A DNA stretch of 64,000 nucleotides from Macrocystis pyrifera. Taxonomy: Eukaryota; Sar; Phaeophyceae; Laminariales; Laminariaceae. The stretch covers positions 3,087,001-3,151,000 of the forward strand of contig JASSKH010000036.1 of the NCBI GenBank assembly GCA_031763025.1, given 5' to 3'. Made by a program: the position numbers and the translations under genes. Positions 12,014-23,934 of the stretch are shown one piece after another (the first letter of the stretch is position 1; each line of letters starts with the position of its first letter). The notes under the pieces were generated by a model. It did no database searches. It worked only from the letters and a program-made list of their open reading frames with translations, and had not been told where the DNA came from.

Positions 12014-12869
12014 GGCCACGGTGGCACGCTCAGGTCCTTTCAGATCCTTTCATCCCCTACTGGTGAAAATCGACATCATTTCATAAAAAAAAAGCTACAG
12101 TTACAAAACGAGACTGTCAGGTTTCGGACCAATGGAAGGCTGAGGGTGACTTGAGGCAAAGCACAAATCACTCTGGAAACTATGCGAATCGCTATCTGGC
12201 TTGTCGGCGTGGTCAGCGGTGCTCGGGCATGCGGATCTATGGCGGCCCCACAAGGTAAGAGGGTTACCAGGGTCGTGAGACATGTCGCCTGCCAAAATTT
12301 GGTGGTATCCAGTGCACTGTGTGTCGAGAGCTGGTGTGGGCGTGTTCTAGTCACCGACAACCCTGGTTAGGCCGCCTCTTGAGCCCTTGGCTCAGGCGTC
12401 CTACCCCTGTGCTCGTCTCACAGACCGCGAAGACCACCAGAAGAAGGCTTCACCTCACCGCCATGTTGTTTGAAGGTGATTCCTCCCCCGCAGCGTCGCA
12501 AACGAGCATGTATAAGTCGACTTTGGGCCCGAAAGGTCTGATTTTGGTCCGAAATCTGGACCGGAGGTGTGGCAAGGGTTATCGAGGCGTACTTGTACAA
12601 GTATTCACGCTGCACCCACAACACAAACACACACCACCAACCACGGCAACCACTGTCGCTGCCCTGATGTGTGGTCTATCACCTGCGGTGGAATTGGCGC
12701 ACGAGGTGCCGTACAGCAGTAGAAATTCATGTTTTGGTTATGCAGGTCTGGTAAGGTAACATTGTGCTTAGGACCCACCCACGCGAAGACAGGGCCAGAT
12801 GTACCCGTTTTGAGGCCCGCCGTTCTCTTTGGCTTTGGCAAACTCGGCCAAATGTCTCGCAGACCAAGG
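12014..12869. other. No gene seen
   Basis: Short open frames exist on both strands, including a plus-strand one at 12319-12759. None has a recognisable domain, a convincing start or repeat-free composition. Confidence 0.4.
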
Positions 12870-13530
12870 TAGCTGACATCCAGACGAATCTGTAGACCTA
12901 AGTTCCTGCGATGTACCCCAACGCGGCGGGCCTGGTTGGACCAATACCGTCAACCTAGCCTGCCAGAAAAAAGCGTCTTATATCGTTCAAAAATGTTATT
13001 TTTGTACCAGTTTAAGTATGTGCAGGCTCCCCTACCGGTAAGGAAAGCTTGCTGGATTCACCCGTATTGGGGGCAGCCATTCTTCTATGGTTTTTCCCGT
13101 TGGACAGAACGCCTACTCCATAGAACATGGTAATTTACACGTAGATGATTCTGTAGGCCTCTCTTGAGTCTTGCAGCCCAAGGTAGCGGAGCGGTTTGAT
13201 CCGATGACGTACCTAGAATGCTCGAAAAAATGTCGTAAAATCCTTGAAAAAAATGATGTTTTTGCACCATTTTTAGTATGCGCAGGCTAGCCTACCGGTA
13301 AGAAAGCTTGTCGGAACCACCCGTAACGGGGGCAACCATTCAATGTTTGTTCGTCTTGGACAGAACGCCTACTCCATAAAATAAGTCTGAATTCCGGACG
13401 GATCCATGAACCCGATGCCCATGTTATTGCATTATCCTGCAATGAAGAAAAATACAGTACCACATACCTACTGCTGTTTATAAACTGCCTTTTCCACCAT
13501 TCAAACGGTGCTGTGGTACCGTTATTCGCA
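12870..13530. repeat. Degenerate ~255-base tandem repeat
   Basis: Segments at 13024-13130 and 13279-13385 share CCTACCGGTAAG, AAGCTTG, CACCCGTA, GGGGGCA and GGACAGAACGCCTACTCCAT in the same order, 255 bases apart. Weaker similarity extends to each side (CTGTAG, TTTTTGCACC / TTTTTGTACC). It is non-coding. Confidence 0.7.
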
Positions 13531-14590
13531 TGTGCAAGCTTGCCCACCTGCTGCAAAACAAAAGAACGTCAGGTGCACCCGCTTTTGCGCTGCTGTTCAT
13601 CGTGATCTCGATACAGTGCTCACAAGGTCAGGGATGGGATATAGATGACGTGAAGACGGTCCTATCAATAGCCCTCAAGTATATTTGCATTATGATGTTG
13701 TCAAGAAAACACCAAAACCGTGAGTGTGACATACTGCAAACACCGGCGTAGCGTTCAATAACAAAACCGCATTTTCTTGTGCTGTGGGGATCATACGCAA
13801 GCGCGCACACAGCGCCTGTTCCGGTGAATGCTTCGGCGATGGATCTTCCTGCGATGTTGTGCGCTCAGCCACGACCGAGTCACTGGCGCAAGCAGGAAGA
13901 AGCTGAACGTGACCTGGGGCTCGAGGAGCAGGCCGTCAGCAAGTATTTTAGGAATTTGTGCGGAGGCACGCATGGCAGGAAGAATTACGACGAGGCCGTT
14001 TCGCTCCCGCCGCATCAATAATAAAAAAAGCATTCTTATTTCTCGTCCTGGGGGGGGGTGCATGGTGTACTACCAACACATGAACGCTTTGCTTTGCTCG
14101 CACCGCAAACATGTTGTAAACAATTTAACTTTCGACTTGATTAGTTTTCGTGTTTCGCGGATGCCATTGCCAATAACCAAGCGTATCCCTTTTTATTTGG
14201 CTACGGAAACAAGAAGGAACGCGTTCGTCGCTAAGCCCAAACACCAAAACCTTGTCAGACAATCGGAAAATTACAGCAAGTTTTAGCCCTGGCGTCCAAA
14301 CTAGACCCTGCTCGCTCACCCGCCTAACTACCACCCACGAAAACATTTCCATCGATTTCAAAGGACAAAACAACTTCAGCTATAGCGCATGCGTTCATAC
14401 CACCAAAGCGCCAGCATCCGTTCTACGAGCAAACTCCATCTTACAACAAACATCTCCATTGCGCCCAGCAGTAACTGAACATAGGCACACACTGCTTATC
14501 CCTAACCCAAGACACAATGTGCTCAGACACAATGTACTGCGGCGAATCTGGAATTATTACTCGCAACGAAGTACAACACGTTTTCGTCTG
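13531..14590. other. No gene seen
   Basis: There are open frames of 60 to 152 codons on both strands but no domain, signal or splice pattern I can defend. A G run lies at about 14051-14059. Confidence 0.4.
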
Positions 14591-15440
14591 CGCTGCATCT
14601 CTGCTTGTGGTGCTCGAAAACGCCAGTGGGGGGGGAGGTTCGGGGGGGGGGGTGACGAGGATACCCTCCACCCCCCCCCCCGAAAAAAACAAATTAAAAC
14701 GTCTATTGAGATTCTTCATCACTTCTGCCTAAAAAAAACGCCAGCACGACCTCCTGGGGAACAACCTCCGTCATGCCGGGTGGGGATGTTTGGGGCGGGG
14801 GGGCGGGGGGGGGGGGCACGAGAGTGGACCCCCCTCATAAAGAAAACATGCTCGCTCAATCAGATTCTCAATCACTCATGCCTAAGCAACGCCAGGGGGG
14901 GGGGTAGCTGGGGGGGAAGGAGGGGAGAGGTGTACTCATTTTCTGTTCGCCTCACATCAATTGAACACTGACCACTCCTCCCTTCCGAGACGGAGCACCG
15001 TTCATGCTCGTAATAAAGCCACCACCACCAGCAGTTGGGCGCTCACTACGTTTTCTTGACTATAATTCATAGGTACATTTTGCTCATCTTATCCCCTTGC
15101 TGTTTCGCCGTCTGCGGCCATCGTCTCTCTCCTACAATACAAGTCCTTTAGTCACTGCTATCTAGTGTACCTAATGTAAAAAGCGACGAGGGTATAGCCC
15201 CTACCCCCCCCCCCCCCCAAGAAAAAACCCCCTACACTTTCTTCATCAATTCTGTCCAAGTAACGCCAGCGCAACCTCATTGGGAACACCCTTCGTGTGC
15301 TCGGGCGGGAGTGTTTGTAGGAGGGGGGGCGACGAGGGTAGACCCCCTCAAAAACAAAACTTACTAGCCTAACGAGATTATTCACTTGTGCCTAAGCAAC
15401 GCCAGCACAACCTCCTTGGGAATACCCTCCATACCGTCCC
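14591..15440. repeat. Degenerate repeats with poly-G / poly-C tracts
   Basis: A segment reading GCCTAAGCAACGCCAG, then CAACCTCCTTGGGAA, then a G run and GACGAGGGTAGACCCCC, recurs at about 14725, 14880, 15250 and 15390 with decay. G or C runs of 9 to 14 bases interrupt it. A plus-strand frame across 14252-14971 is broken by such runs and is not supported as coding. Confidence 0.6.
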
Positions 15441-15924
15441 CACTAAATACTAAATATCCCCATCATGCGCTTCAAGCACCGGCCACGCCTGCATTGATTG
15501 CCGGCACCCCTGCACCCAATCCCACCAGCCGCGTTGTACTTCAAATAACTTCTCACGGTGCGTGCGAGGATGTAGGGCACAGCGTCATCACCTCCGCGCT
15601 TTTTCTGGTGCTCGAAATTGGCCTGCACACGGGCCGGACGGCGGATGGGGGGTGGGGGGGGGGGTGGGGGAGGGGGGTGCACTCAATATCATGCATGCCC
15701 GTAGTCGTATGACCATACACCCTCGCATCCCTGCAATGCCGGTACGGAGCGCGTCGGGTTTCCAACGACCAGGCAGACGGTGCTTGCACCAAGCGCCAAG
15801 CGCCGTGAGGTGTTGGGCAAGTCGCATGAAGGGTGAGCTGCATCCTACTAACAACCGCTTGAGAGGCGGATTTTCTTGCATATTGGTCACAGCATCAATG
15901 CATTTATGGAATTTCTGGTGTGGC
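15441..15924. other. No gene seen
   Basis: There is a G-rich tract at about 15643-15677 and short overlapping frames on both strands, none with a recognisable product. Confidence 0.4.
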
Positions 15925-16138
15925 CACCTCGATAGACTATAGCAAATAGGACCTGCGGTACGCCCAAAAAACTATACATTTTCATCTTTGTACTATTACG
16001 GGGGTCCATAGTTAACGGGACCAAATTTTTTTAGTAAGAATAGGTAAATATATAGGTTTTTGTGTATACCATAGGTCCTATTAACTATGGACCCCCGTAA
16101 TAACAATATTTCGTTCTATTTACTCTAGGTCCCCCGTA
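15925..16138. mobile_element. TTACGGGGG element, outer copy split by a nested copy
   Basis: The left half (ACTATAGCAAATAGGACC..., about 15934-15995) and the right half (CAATATTT...CCCCCGTA, about 16103-16138) together match one element. They are separated by the complete copy at 15996-16100. The left end is decayed, so the outer copy is the older one. Confidence 0.75.
15996..16100. mobile_element. TTACGGGGG element, inner nested copy
   Basis: This complete 105-base copy begins TTACGGGGGTCCATAGTTAA and ends with the near-exact complement, flanked by TA on both sides. It lies inside an older member of the same family in the opposite orientation. Confidence 0.85.
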
Positions 16139-16346
16139 CTGACTCGACACTGCGGCGCACTATGCTCCCCTCTTGTAGTGTCATGCGTGTACTACTGCTG
16201 TACAATACGACAGATCATCGATCCCTACTTCCTGATCGACATACATGAGAACTGATCTGTTACGAATCTTGTACGAGTATGGTATAGATGACGTCCGCGG
16301 CAGCTCGTTACAAGGGAGGCACGAGGCGTGCAATTTGAATGAACTA

Positions 16347-16455
16347 TTATACGGGGGGCGATAGTAAACAGGACCAACGGTACACACAACAATTTATGTA
16401 TTTACCTGTTTTGAATAAAAAAAAATTGGTCCTATTTTTTATGGGTCCCTCGTAA
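16347..16455. mobile_element. TTACGGGGG element, diverged copy
   Basis: The ends are TTATACGGGGGG and CCCTCGTAA, the internal GGACCAACGGTACACAC block is conserved, and there is an A run in the middle. Its divergence suggests an older insertion. Confidence 0.7.
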
Positions 16456-16813
16456 TAACACGACTACTGCTGATACTAGTAAAATCTGCGCCAACTAAAA
16501 AAAATGTATACACAGATCCCGCACAGCATCTTACAACGGAAGGTTAGGTCAGTCAAATATATGCCGCAGACCATGAACTACTGCTGTTGCACACCGTGCA
16601 AGGTGTTTGTACAAGCACGGTTTTCAACACGGCGGTGTCTTGTGTTTCGGGCCATTTGCGTACGTACGTACGTACACGTCTCTGCTCCTGGTATAATAGA
16701 CCACTACACAAAAAAAGCCTGGGGGAAAAAGCGCGTAATAAAACAAGGTCGATCGATATACATTTCCCCAGTCATATATATTTTTCTCTGCTGCAAGGCA
16801 GGTAATCTATTAT

Positions 16814-16918
16814 TTACGGGCGACCATAGTAAATAGCACCTGTGGTGCAGACAAAAACCTACATATTGATCTATTTTTTCTGACAATATTTGGTCCTGTT
16901 TACTATGGACCCCCGTAA
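16814..16918. mobile_element. TTACGGGGG element copy
   Basis: A 105-base copy with a degenerate left end (TTACGGGCGACCATAGTAAA), an intact right end (GACCCCCGTAA) and TA flanks on both sides. Confidence 0.8.
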
Positions 16919-17241
16919 TAGAACACCACACAAGACAGTGAGCAAATACCAGTGGTGTGATCATTGTTCCGTCCCACCCTACGGCGGAACCTACGTACGA
17001 CGAGGCATCGACCACGCACCTCAATGTCTAGCTACCCCAGAGATGATGTCCACCTGCTGGCGGCTGCAAGTGCCGGCACTCGGCCGGGAATCCTTCCTCT
17101 GCTTCTGCAGCGGCGTCTCACAAAGGCAGTCGCCAGCTTGTTCCTTGGCACTTGTTTGTGTTCCTCCGCCACCTCCTCCCAGAGTGTTGGGGCCGGTATC
17201 CCAATCATCGGCACCCTCCTTGCTGGATGTGAACACGCTGA

Positions 17242-17388
17242 CTATGGCTCCGAGTACCATGTACCCTTCTCTCGACCTTGCATCCTCGTATCTGCTGCTC
17301 CAGGAGAGGCAACTTCACCCGAAAAGAGAAGCCGGGAACCATCCTCGACCTTGCTGCGCTTTGACGGTGGCTGCTGTCCATCGGCCAT
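17242..17388 (-). CDS. Possible first exon with a nuclear-localisation-like motif
   Basis: From the ATG at 17388 the frame encodes 48 residues. It begins with a Gln/Pro stretch followed by PPSKRSKVED, which resembles a classical basic nuclear localisation signal. A stop ends it at 17242. GT dinucleotides near 17255 could be donors, and an overlapping minus-strand frame lies at 17021-17260, but I could not fix a splice. A plus-strand frame of about 200 codons covers the same bases and is an equally open alternative. The product is not recognised. Confidence 0.25.
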   Translation of the reverse strand: MADGQQPPSKRSKVEDGSRLLFSGEVASPGAADTRMQGREKGTWYSEP

Positions 17389-17589
17389 GGTCACGAAATC
17401 TGATGATAGTGTGGCTATTTGCTTGGTGGATTCAAAGCGCTGTGCGAGTACGAGTATCTCTCTTGCCACCGTGTGTTGTTTCTATGGGTATGATGGGGAC
17501 GGCGTGCATCGTGTTCGCTCTCGTACTGCTGTACTGCTGTACGAACCAGGTATATCGTGCATAATCGCCCACTCTATTTCCTAGTCGAT

Positions 17590-18374
17590 TTTATTTTTTT
17601 ACGTGATTTCTAGCGGGAGTACTTTTGCGATACGTATTATTTTTTTTGGGCGAATAGACCGGTCGGAATAATCACGCCGTTCCTTTAAAAACCCGGGGTC
17701 GTCCTTTTACCGGCCAGATCGGATTCCTGAGCGTGCCACCGTGGCCTTAACACACGTCGTGGCGTTTTCCGTGTATTGCAATATGTTTTCTTGGAGAAGG
17801 CCGAGGGCGACGTAGACTGCGTTGGGTGTGTTGTCTAAAACGCAGTGAACTTCGTCGTTACACCACCAGACAACTCTCATGCATCCATGTTCAACATTGT
17901 AGTACATTACACGAGATATCACTTCCATCGGTCACGTTGCGTTGAGTATCTCATGTGTGATCGTTCTGCGTCGTCAGAGATAAAATTCTAGAGCAGCAGC
18001 TAGCTGCAGTAGTAATACGTAATATCTTTTCTAGTTTTTTGTTGCCTATCTTTGTGACGACACCCCCACAACCCTTCACCTGCAACAAGTATACCAGCAC
18101 TGCCAGACTACCCGGAAAGTACCACGTAATCCAACGTCAAGAACCGTTGACAATCGGATTTTATCTCGAACATATATATACAGTATGCACTATTATTACG
18201 TGAAGTCGACTTTTAACGTTGAAAATAAATCTTGCCCTCTACCGGAACACAGGCAAAGGAGCCCACTGTAAGAGTAAATGACAGGAACATACAAAATTTG
18301 ATAGCGGTTATACTGAAGTCAGTATAAAACGCACCTTTCCCGAATAAGAAATTCGGACTGGATCAGCATTCCTG
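17590..18374. other. No gene seen
   Basis: AT-rich intergenic DNA up to the left terminal repeat of the large retroelement. Open frames are short and unsupported. Confidence 0.5.
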
Positions 18375-18778
18375 TGTGATATGAGTAGAGTATTCATGGG
18401 CTATAGATATAGATAATACGTTGCAGTCTTGTAGTTCCACGAATACGAGAATAATCCAAAGAATGGATTAACCCGGCGGATATTCCGTTAGTCGAGAGTA
18501 TCGTTATTTTAGGAATGTTCCGTGATGCAGATAGGACTACGAAGTGAGAAGTTCTTATATTAGCAGAAGAACGATCGGTAGCCATTAGGAAAGTTCTGTT
18601 GGAGTACATCAGATAAGAGGAATTTAGGAGAGTTTGTGGCGTGGGGTGGGACGAGTATATCTGGGCGTCGAGTCCCGCCCCCCTACCTCTCACTTCTCTA
18701 CCAGAGCACCTCCTCAGCTCTCGCCATCAATCAGAAGATCTAAATCAGAAGAAGCGAAGCACTGCTTTTCCAGCTGCC
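18375..18778 (+). repeat. 5' long terminal repeat
   Basis: This 404-base repeat starts TGTGATATGAGTAGAG and ends CCAGCTGCC. It is matched at 31431-31835. A minus-strand frame of 99 codons inside it translates identically in both repeats. That frame is not evidence of a gene, because the DNA itself is duplicated. Confidence 0.85.
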
Positions 18779-21700
18779 GTCAGAGCATCACATCTGACGT
18801 CGTCGCATTCAACGAACGTTCTGGCCAAGCTTGGGACTGCAGCGCTTCTTCTAGATCTTCTCACGATCATGTGAGCCATCCCTACCCGGGAGGCATCTGG
18901 TTTTGAAGTCAACTTTTTATTTATTTGTTTTTGTTTATGTTCCCTGTTTCTCGTATCTTTCGCTCTCTCTTTTCTTTCGTTTTTTCTTCTTTTTTTTACG
19001 AACCTGCGTTACCGAGTGCGTTTACAGTGTAGAGCGTGACAAGCTGCCTAGTGGCATAAGTAGGCGCTTCTCCCCTCCCAGTATAGGAGAGTTGACGCTT
19101 CTCCCCTCCTAGCAGGCACCGTCAAATCGCACGTGCAAGTACGTACAACAAGCTCTCTTGTTCGTAAGTATTGATTGGTGCTATTAACAGTGCTATTAGC
19201 AGTATGATCGAGGTTTGTTTTTCCGCTCCCTATACCCCGTCTCCGCCGTGGAATGACGAGGTCGGTTGAATGCACCTGGAGACCCCCCCCAAACGACCTC
19301 GTGCTCATCGCACAAACCAAGCAGCGTTTTCCTTTGTACCCCTCCGCCTCCATATGCCCGCCCTTTCACAGGGAATGCACGTAGTAAGTACTACTGCTGT
19401 AGGTGGAACTACTGGCACATTCTTGCCCGCAGACAGTTTGTCCGCATCTTCCGGTTTATACTCGTGTTGTATGGGATTTGACCCTTACCACAACTACAAA
19501 GAAGCTGCTATCGTACTGATAGGACAACCACGCAGCAGTACGTACCGACACCTTGTTCTTTGGTACGTGATATATATGCCGGTGGTGTGACCTACTACGC
19601 CATCGTTAGTATACGCATCTGTGAGCAGCGTACAAACGGCTCGACCATCATTTCGAATTGTATCCGCTGGTATCCATCGCATGGAATATTCGCCTGCGAG
19701 TTCTTGAGAGGCCATTATTATTATTACTATTTTTTTTTTTTTACCTGATACGAGCAATGGTATACGTATTGACTGACCTCACTTGCGACCCCCTGATAGC
19801 GAGAAGAATCATATATATATATTTTATTATTGTTTTTTTTTTTCATGCCCTTTGGTTACCGGATTTCAAACCATATACTGGCCTACAGAGACTGGTATAC
19901 GAGCGAGGTACAAATAGTGAATAGTGGTACCATGGTACGTAGTAATAATATTACGTATGTAGTAGCGACAATTCCCGTGACCCCCCCTCGTTCCCTGCCA
20001 TATATTTAGGTAGCCAAACGATGCACAATTGGGTCGGTCCCCCCGTCTCGATGTGATGGAGTCGCACATCCATCGTATAGGAACGCATATACTCGCAGAC
20101 GAATCTTATATGGTTGCACGTAGTATTAATAGCCCTTTTGGGACCAGCGTACATATGTGCACCCCTCTTCAGATTGTCCCATCCTTACGCTGCTTCTACA
20201 CTACGAGGTACAGAACAAGCGGCATGATGCACCTCCTGCGGAGCCTTTACTATATAAACAGGGCGCATGTTGCCGAAATTGACCAGATTTCTGCTACCTT
20301 TTTTGCCCCACCCCCACAGCCTCTATAGGATACAAACAACGGTCTTTATTTTCATTTTTTTTTGTTATATATATATATATTTTTTTTTTTGCTGCTGCTC
20401 TTTACGTGCACGTTTTCCAGCGTTGACGACATAATAAGACGGCTTTATGTTGCTGAACCTCGGCCCACGGCTGCCTGTGTATGCCTAAATTTCTCAGTTT
20501 TACACCAGAAATAAGATATAAGCTGCCTACGTGCACGATCTTCAGCGTTAACGATACAACGAGGCTTTATGGCGCCCAACCTTGTCTGACTACTGCTGTT
20601 TACGTCTACCCCCCCCCCAGCTGTACTACATTAACAGAATGTACGACACCTGATCTGGTCCGAATATTCCGTTTGGTCGTGTTTGTTTTCCCTCCCTTTC
20701 CCGTTTCGCTTTCGAATTTTCTTTTTTTTTTTTTTTTTCTTTTTTTTTCCCGACTTTTAAGCCAAAGCAGGGTAGACACTGTTCAAGTTTGTTACAAGTG
20801 TTATTTTCCAGCGCATCCCATCCCCACCCGCTTTTACAAATATGCAGGGTACAGGCTGCCTAGAACTGTAACACTACAAAGGTTACACAAACGAGTAACA
20901 TATCATCTGGTTATCCCTTGTTTGTCCAGCTTCTCACAAAACCAGCAGCTGCCTGCTGCTCATATATGGAACATAATAACTGTGGCCCGGGCAGTGATCA
21001 GTTCCAAAGAGATGAACTAAATGCTGGCCAAATTAAACAAAATAATATACAATTTTTCGCGGCGGATTAGAGTATTGGACCTCCCCACAGGAGCCAAATG
21101 ATACCCTTTTCCACATTTTTACGTACCGGGGTCTATTTATTTATTTTTTGTTTTCCACTTGTGTTACCTCTACGATACCCTACGTATCTCACATCGTGTC
21201 GGACCTCGCGACGCCCCGAAATGCACCGGTTGCTGTCTGTTTTGCCACGGAACGACAAGCTGCCCACCGTTTAGGGAATCGCCCGATATTCTGTGCAGCT
21301 ACTAAATAGTGCCGGCATGCTGCATTTTTTTTTTCCCCGACTCGACCTTCACATTTTCTTTACGGGTACTCTTATTTGTATCCCAACGAAAGGTCTTGCA
21401 CTGCCCACGCTCAGTAAGCGTCACGCCCTGTTATCATTACGAACATTGGGCATTTCAGACATCATTACGAACATTGGGCATTTCAGACGGAGTTATGTTC
21501 AATTCTGTTCAACTGATATCACTTGAGTGACCCCGGCGCGACTACCGTCAATCAAACGCGAGGTGCCTGGCGCTAGTTAGATGCCCTCAACCATAAAAAT
21601 ATCCTTCGACGGGCACTAAAATCGTGGCACGCACAACCTCAACACCCCCTATCGTACGTCCTTACCGTCACTCCTTTCTCTCTCCTAGATCGGTTTGTTG

Positions 21701-21803
21701 GTATTGTAGCCGCCTACCCTGATCCAAGCCTGGATCCACCCGCCCTCTCCATCCTCCACCAAACCTCTTCCCGCCCCAGTACAAGCGTTCCACCCGCCTA
21801 AAC
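18779..21803. other. Long 5' leader of the retroelement, no gene seen
   Basis: About 3 kb separates the 5' LTR from the first gag-like codons. It is rich in poly-T and TTTC tracts (18903-19000, 19725-19742, 20340-20395, 20700-20755). It includes a 27-base tandem duplication near 21440-21490 (ACGAACATTGGGCATTTCAG twice). There is no convincing coding frame. Confidence 0.6.
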
Positions 21804-22832
21804 ATGGCCGAGAAAGCTTCCTCCACCAACATGCCCGGCGCCCACTCCCCCGACGCCACCAACCCCCGCGAGGCGAGGTATGCCGCAAGGGCCTCTCGCG
21901 CCACGGACGACGACACCCCCAGCTTCGAAACCATTCTGAGCGACCTCACGCTACACCCCACCACACCGGGATCCTCTCCACTGGGAGCAGGTACGACCAG
22001 TGCCGTGCCTACCATAAAACCGGAGGTCTCCGCACAGGAAGCCTCCACCCTTGCTCTCCATCCGGGGCGTTACCAAGGCGATCCCACGGCCCTCCGTGAG
22101 CGCCGTGCGGCCCTCAAAGCCCACCACGAGCAGCTCCTCCTTCTCGCGTAGGAGAGCGCTGACCTCCTACTCGTGCTACCGCCATCCCCCACTCCTTCTT
22201 CGAACCCTTTCGACCCCACCTACGAGACTACAGCCGTGACCGCGACCACCACAACGCAATCGCAGCCGCTCGCTCCGCACCCGGACCCACCCTTTACGTC
22301 CGCCGCGATGTCTAGGACCACCACCCACCAACCTCCCCAAAACCAAACTGGGACCACAATGTCCCAGGCACCATTTCCGACCCAACCCTCGCCAGCCCCC
22401 ATGCCCACTGGGCACAGGCAACCGCAGACGTTCGGTTTCGAGTCCAATGACTGGGTTTTCCTGGACGCCAAGCTCCGCTGGATGCAGAGTACACGCGACC
22501 CGATAGCCTCGGATGTCTCGATAGCGGCACACCGCGTCTGGCGCCTGTTCACACCCGACTGCGACCCGTCGATCACCTTCGTTCTGGCCCGCGCCGCCAC
22601 CGAGGTGCCTCGTCCAAGTTCATCGGGGCCGCCCACACCCATTTACTCGAGCTACGGTATTTCCACTCCAACGCCGGCCGCGGCTACGTGTGGAACCCAA
22701 CCGAGCCTCGACCCACTTTCCCGACACCCCAACCACCCGCCCCACGACGGACACGCCGCCGGCGATACCGCCCCACTCCACCTCGACAACTCCCACGACG
22801 ACGACAGCGCGCCCCCCCGCACGAGCACTTAG
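21804..22832 (+). pseudogene. gag N-terminal region of the retroelement, broken
   Basis: An ATG at 21804 opens a frame rich in Ala, Ser, Thr and Pro, as expected of a disordered gag N-terminus. A TAG at 22149-22151 interrupts it, and the frame then resumes without change (22152 on). A tryptophan-containing segment follows (about 22440-22600). Coding-like sequence then shifts frame: near 22610 it passes to another frame (about 22612-22740, with aromatic and charged residues), and then again into the frame of the capsid-like part downstream. So there is at least one nonsense codon and two frame changes. No zinc knuckle is visible. Assignment to gag rests on position rather than on a specific motif. 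Confidence 0.6.
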
Positions 22833-23934
22833 CCTGAGGACAGAAGCCACCACGGAGCCCATGAAGGAGGCGGAACGTCGTAGTGTCCGGCGCCTCTACG
22901 CCGGGGTCGATATGCGCAAGTTCACTGCGCTCGTGCGGTTTCCATGCCCGGACAATGTGGAACCCGCCGTCTACCTGGGCATGCTCCTCGCCAGCGTGAA
23001 ACTCGTCCTCGGCGAGATCCTGATAGTGTGCGACGACTCGGAGAAGCAGTCGTTTGAAACACCTCCGTGGGTAGTGGGATGGGATGCTCCACTTCAAAGG
23101 TGTTTCCGCAAGGCGCTCTCGTCCCCCCAGGTCATGACATCGCCACTGCCTCGCCTCATCGACGATTTCTTCGTCCAGGTGCGCCAGGAGCTCACCGTCG
23201 ACAACACCGGACCGTCGGCATTCAAGAAGCTCCTACGTCTACTCACGAACCACTTCGACGACGGCGACCAGGGCCGCGCCTTCGAGCAGCTCCACACCTT
23301 CGGCGTCCCAAATCTGACGGACTTCGCGACCTTCGTCCGTGCCTTTAAAGAACGTGTGTCCGTCGCACAAGGCACGGAACGGGTCTTCAAGCCGAGCGAT
23401 GCCATGGTCATCGAGATTGTACGCGGCACTACGGGCAGCCAATACCCGTCCCTCATGCCCACGCTTTATCCGGGGCGCCTCATGACCACCCCGCAGCCCT
23501 TCTCCTCGGTTGCCGACATGTGGGCAGCTTTCGAAGTGCTGGCGACCAACAAGACGCCGGCAATCAACGGGCACCGCTTCCACGCGACTTCCTCCGGCGG
23601 ATTCGTCACGTACTCCTCCTCTCCACCGACCCCAGCGCGGCAGCAAACTCCGCGTGGCCCAGGTACCAACACAAGGGGGTCTTCCTCCAACCCGTTCGTC
23701 ATGAACGTGGCCGAACAGGGGCGCGACCCGTTCTGCGAGGACGAGGCGGACTGGCCGCTGCGACACTACGAGGAGGTATACATGGTCACGACCACATTCG
23801 ACCCTCAGACCCCAATCGCTCCGACAACTGGCGCCACAACAACGGCCGGTCATACGACAACGGCAACTGACAGTCGCCAGGGCAACAGTTACATCGACAA
23901 CGCATCGAGCCTGCCCCCTCGTCTTCAGCATTGA
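22690..23934 (+). pseudogene. gag capsid-like region
   Basis: The frame is open for 414 codons. The first ~50 are Pro/Thr-rich. From about 22860 it becomes a helical, charged domain of roughly 260 residues, with segments such as LRLLTNHFDDGDQGRAF, TFVRAFKERVSVAQG and VADMWAAFEVL, which fits a Ty3-type capsid in size and position. The C-terminus is low complexity and ends at 23934 with no CCHC knuckle. Coding-like sequence continues briefly in another frame to about 24138. It lies directly upstream of the linker and the NADAR-protease frame, the usual gag position. The identification is moderate and a profile search would settle it. Confidence 0.6.

Noticed and set aside
16890..17584. Two overlapping plus-strand frames of about 200 codons
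   Set aside because: They overlap each other in different frames and begin within or beside a TTACGGGGG element; no recognised similarity.
18394..18693. Identical 99-codon minus-strand frames at 18394-18693 and 31450-31749 as a conserved gene
   Set aside because: They lie wholly inside the two LTRs; identity follows from LTR duplication, not from protein conservation.
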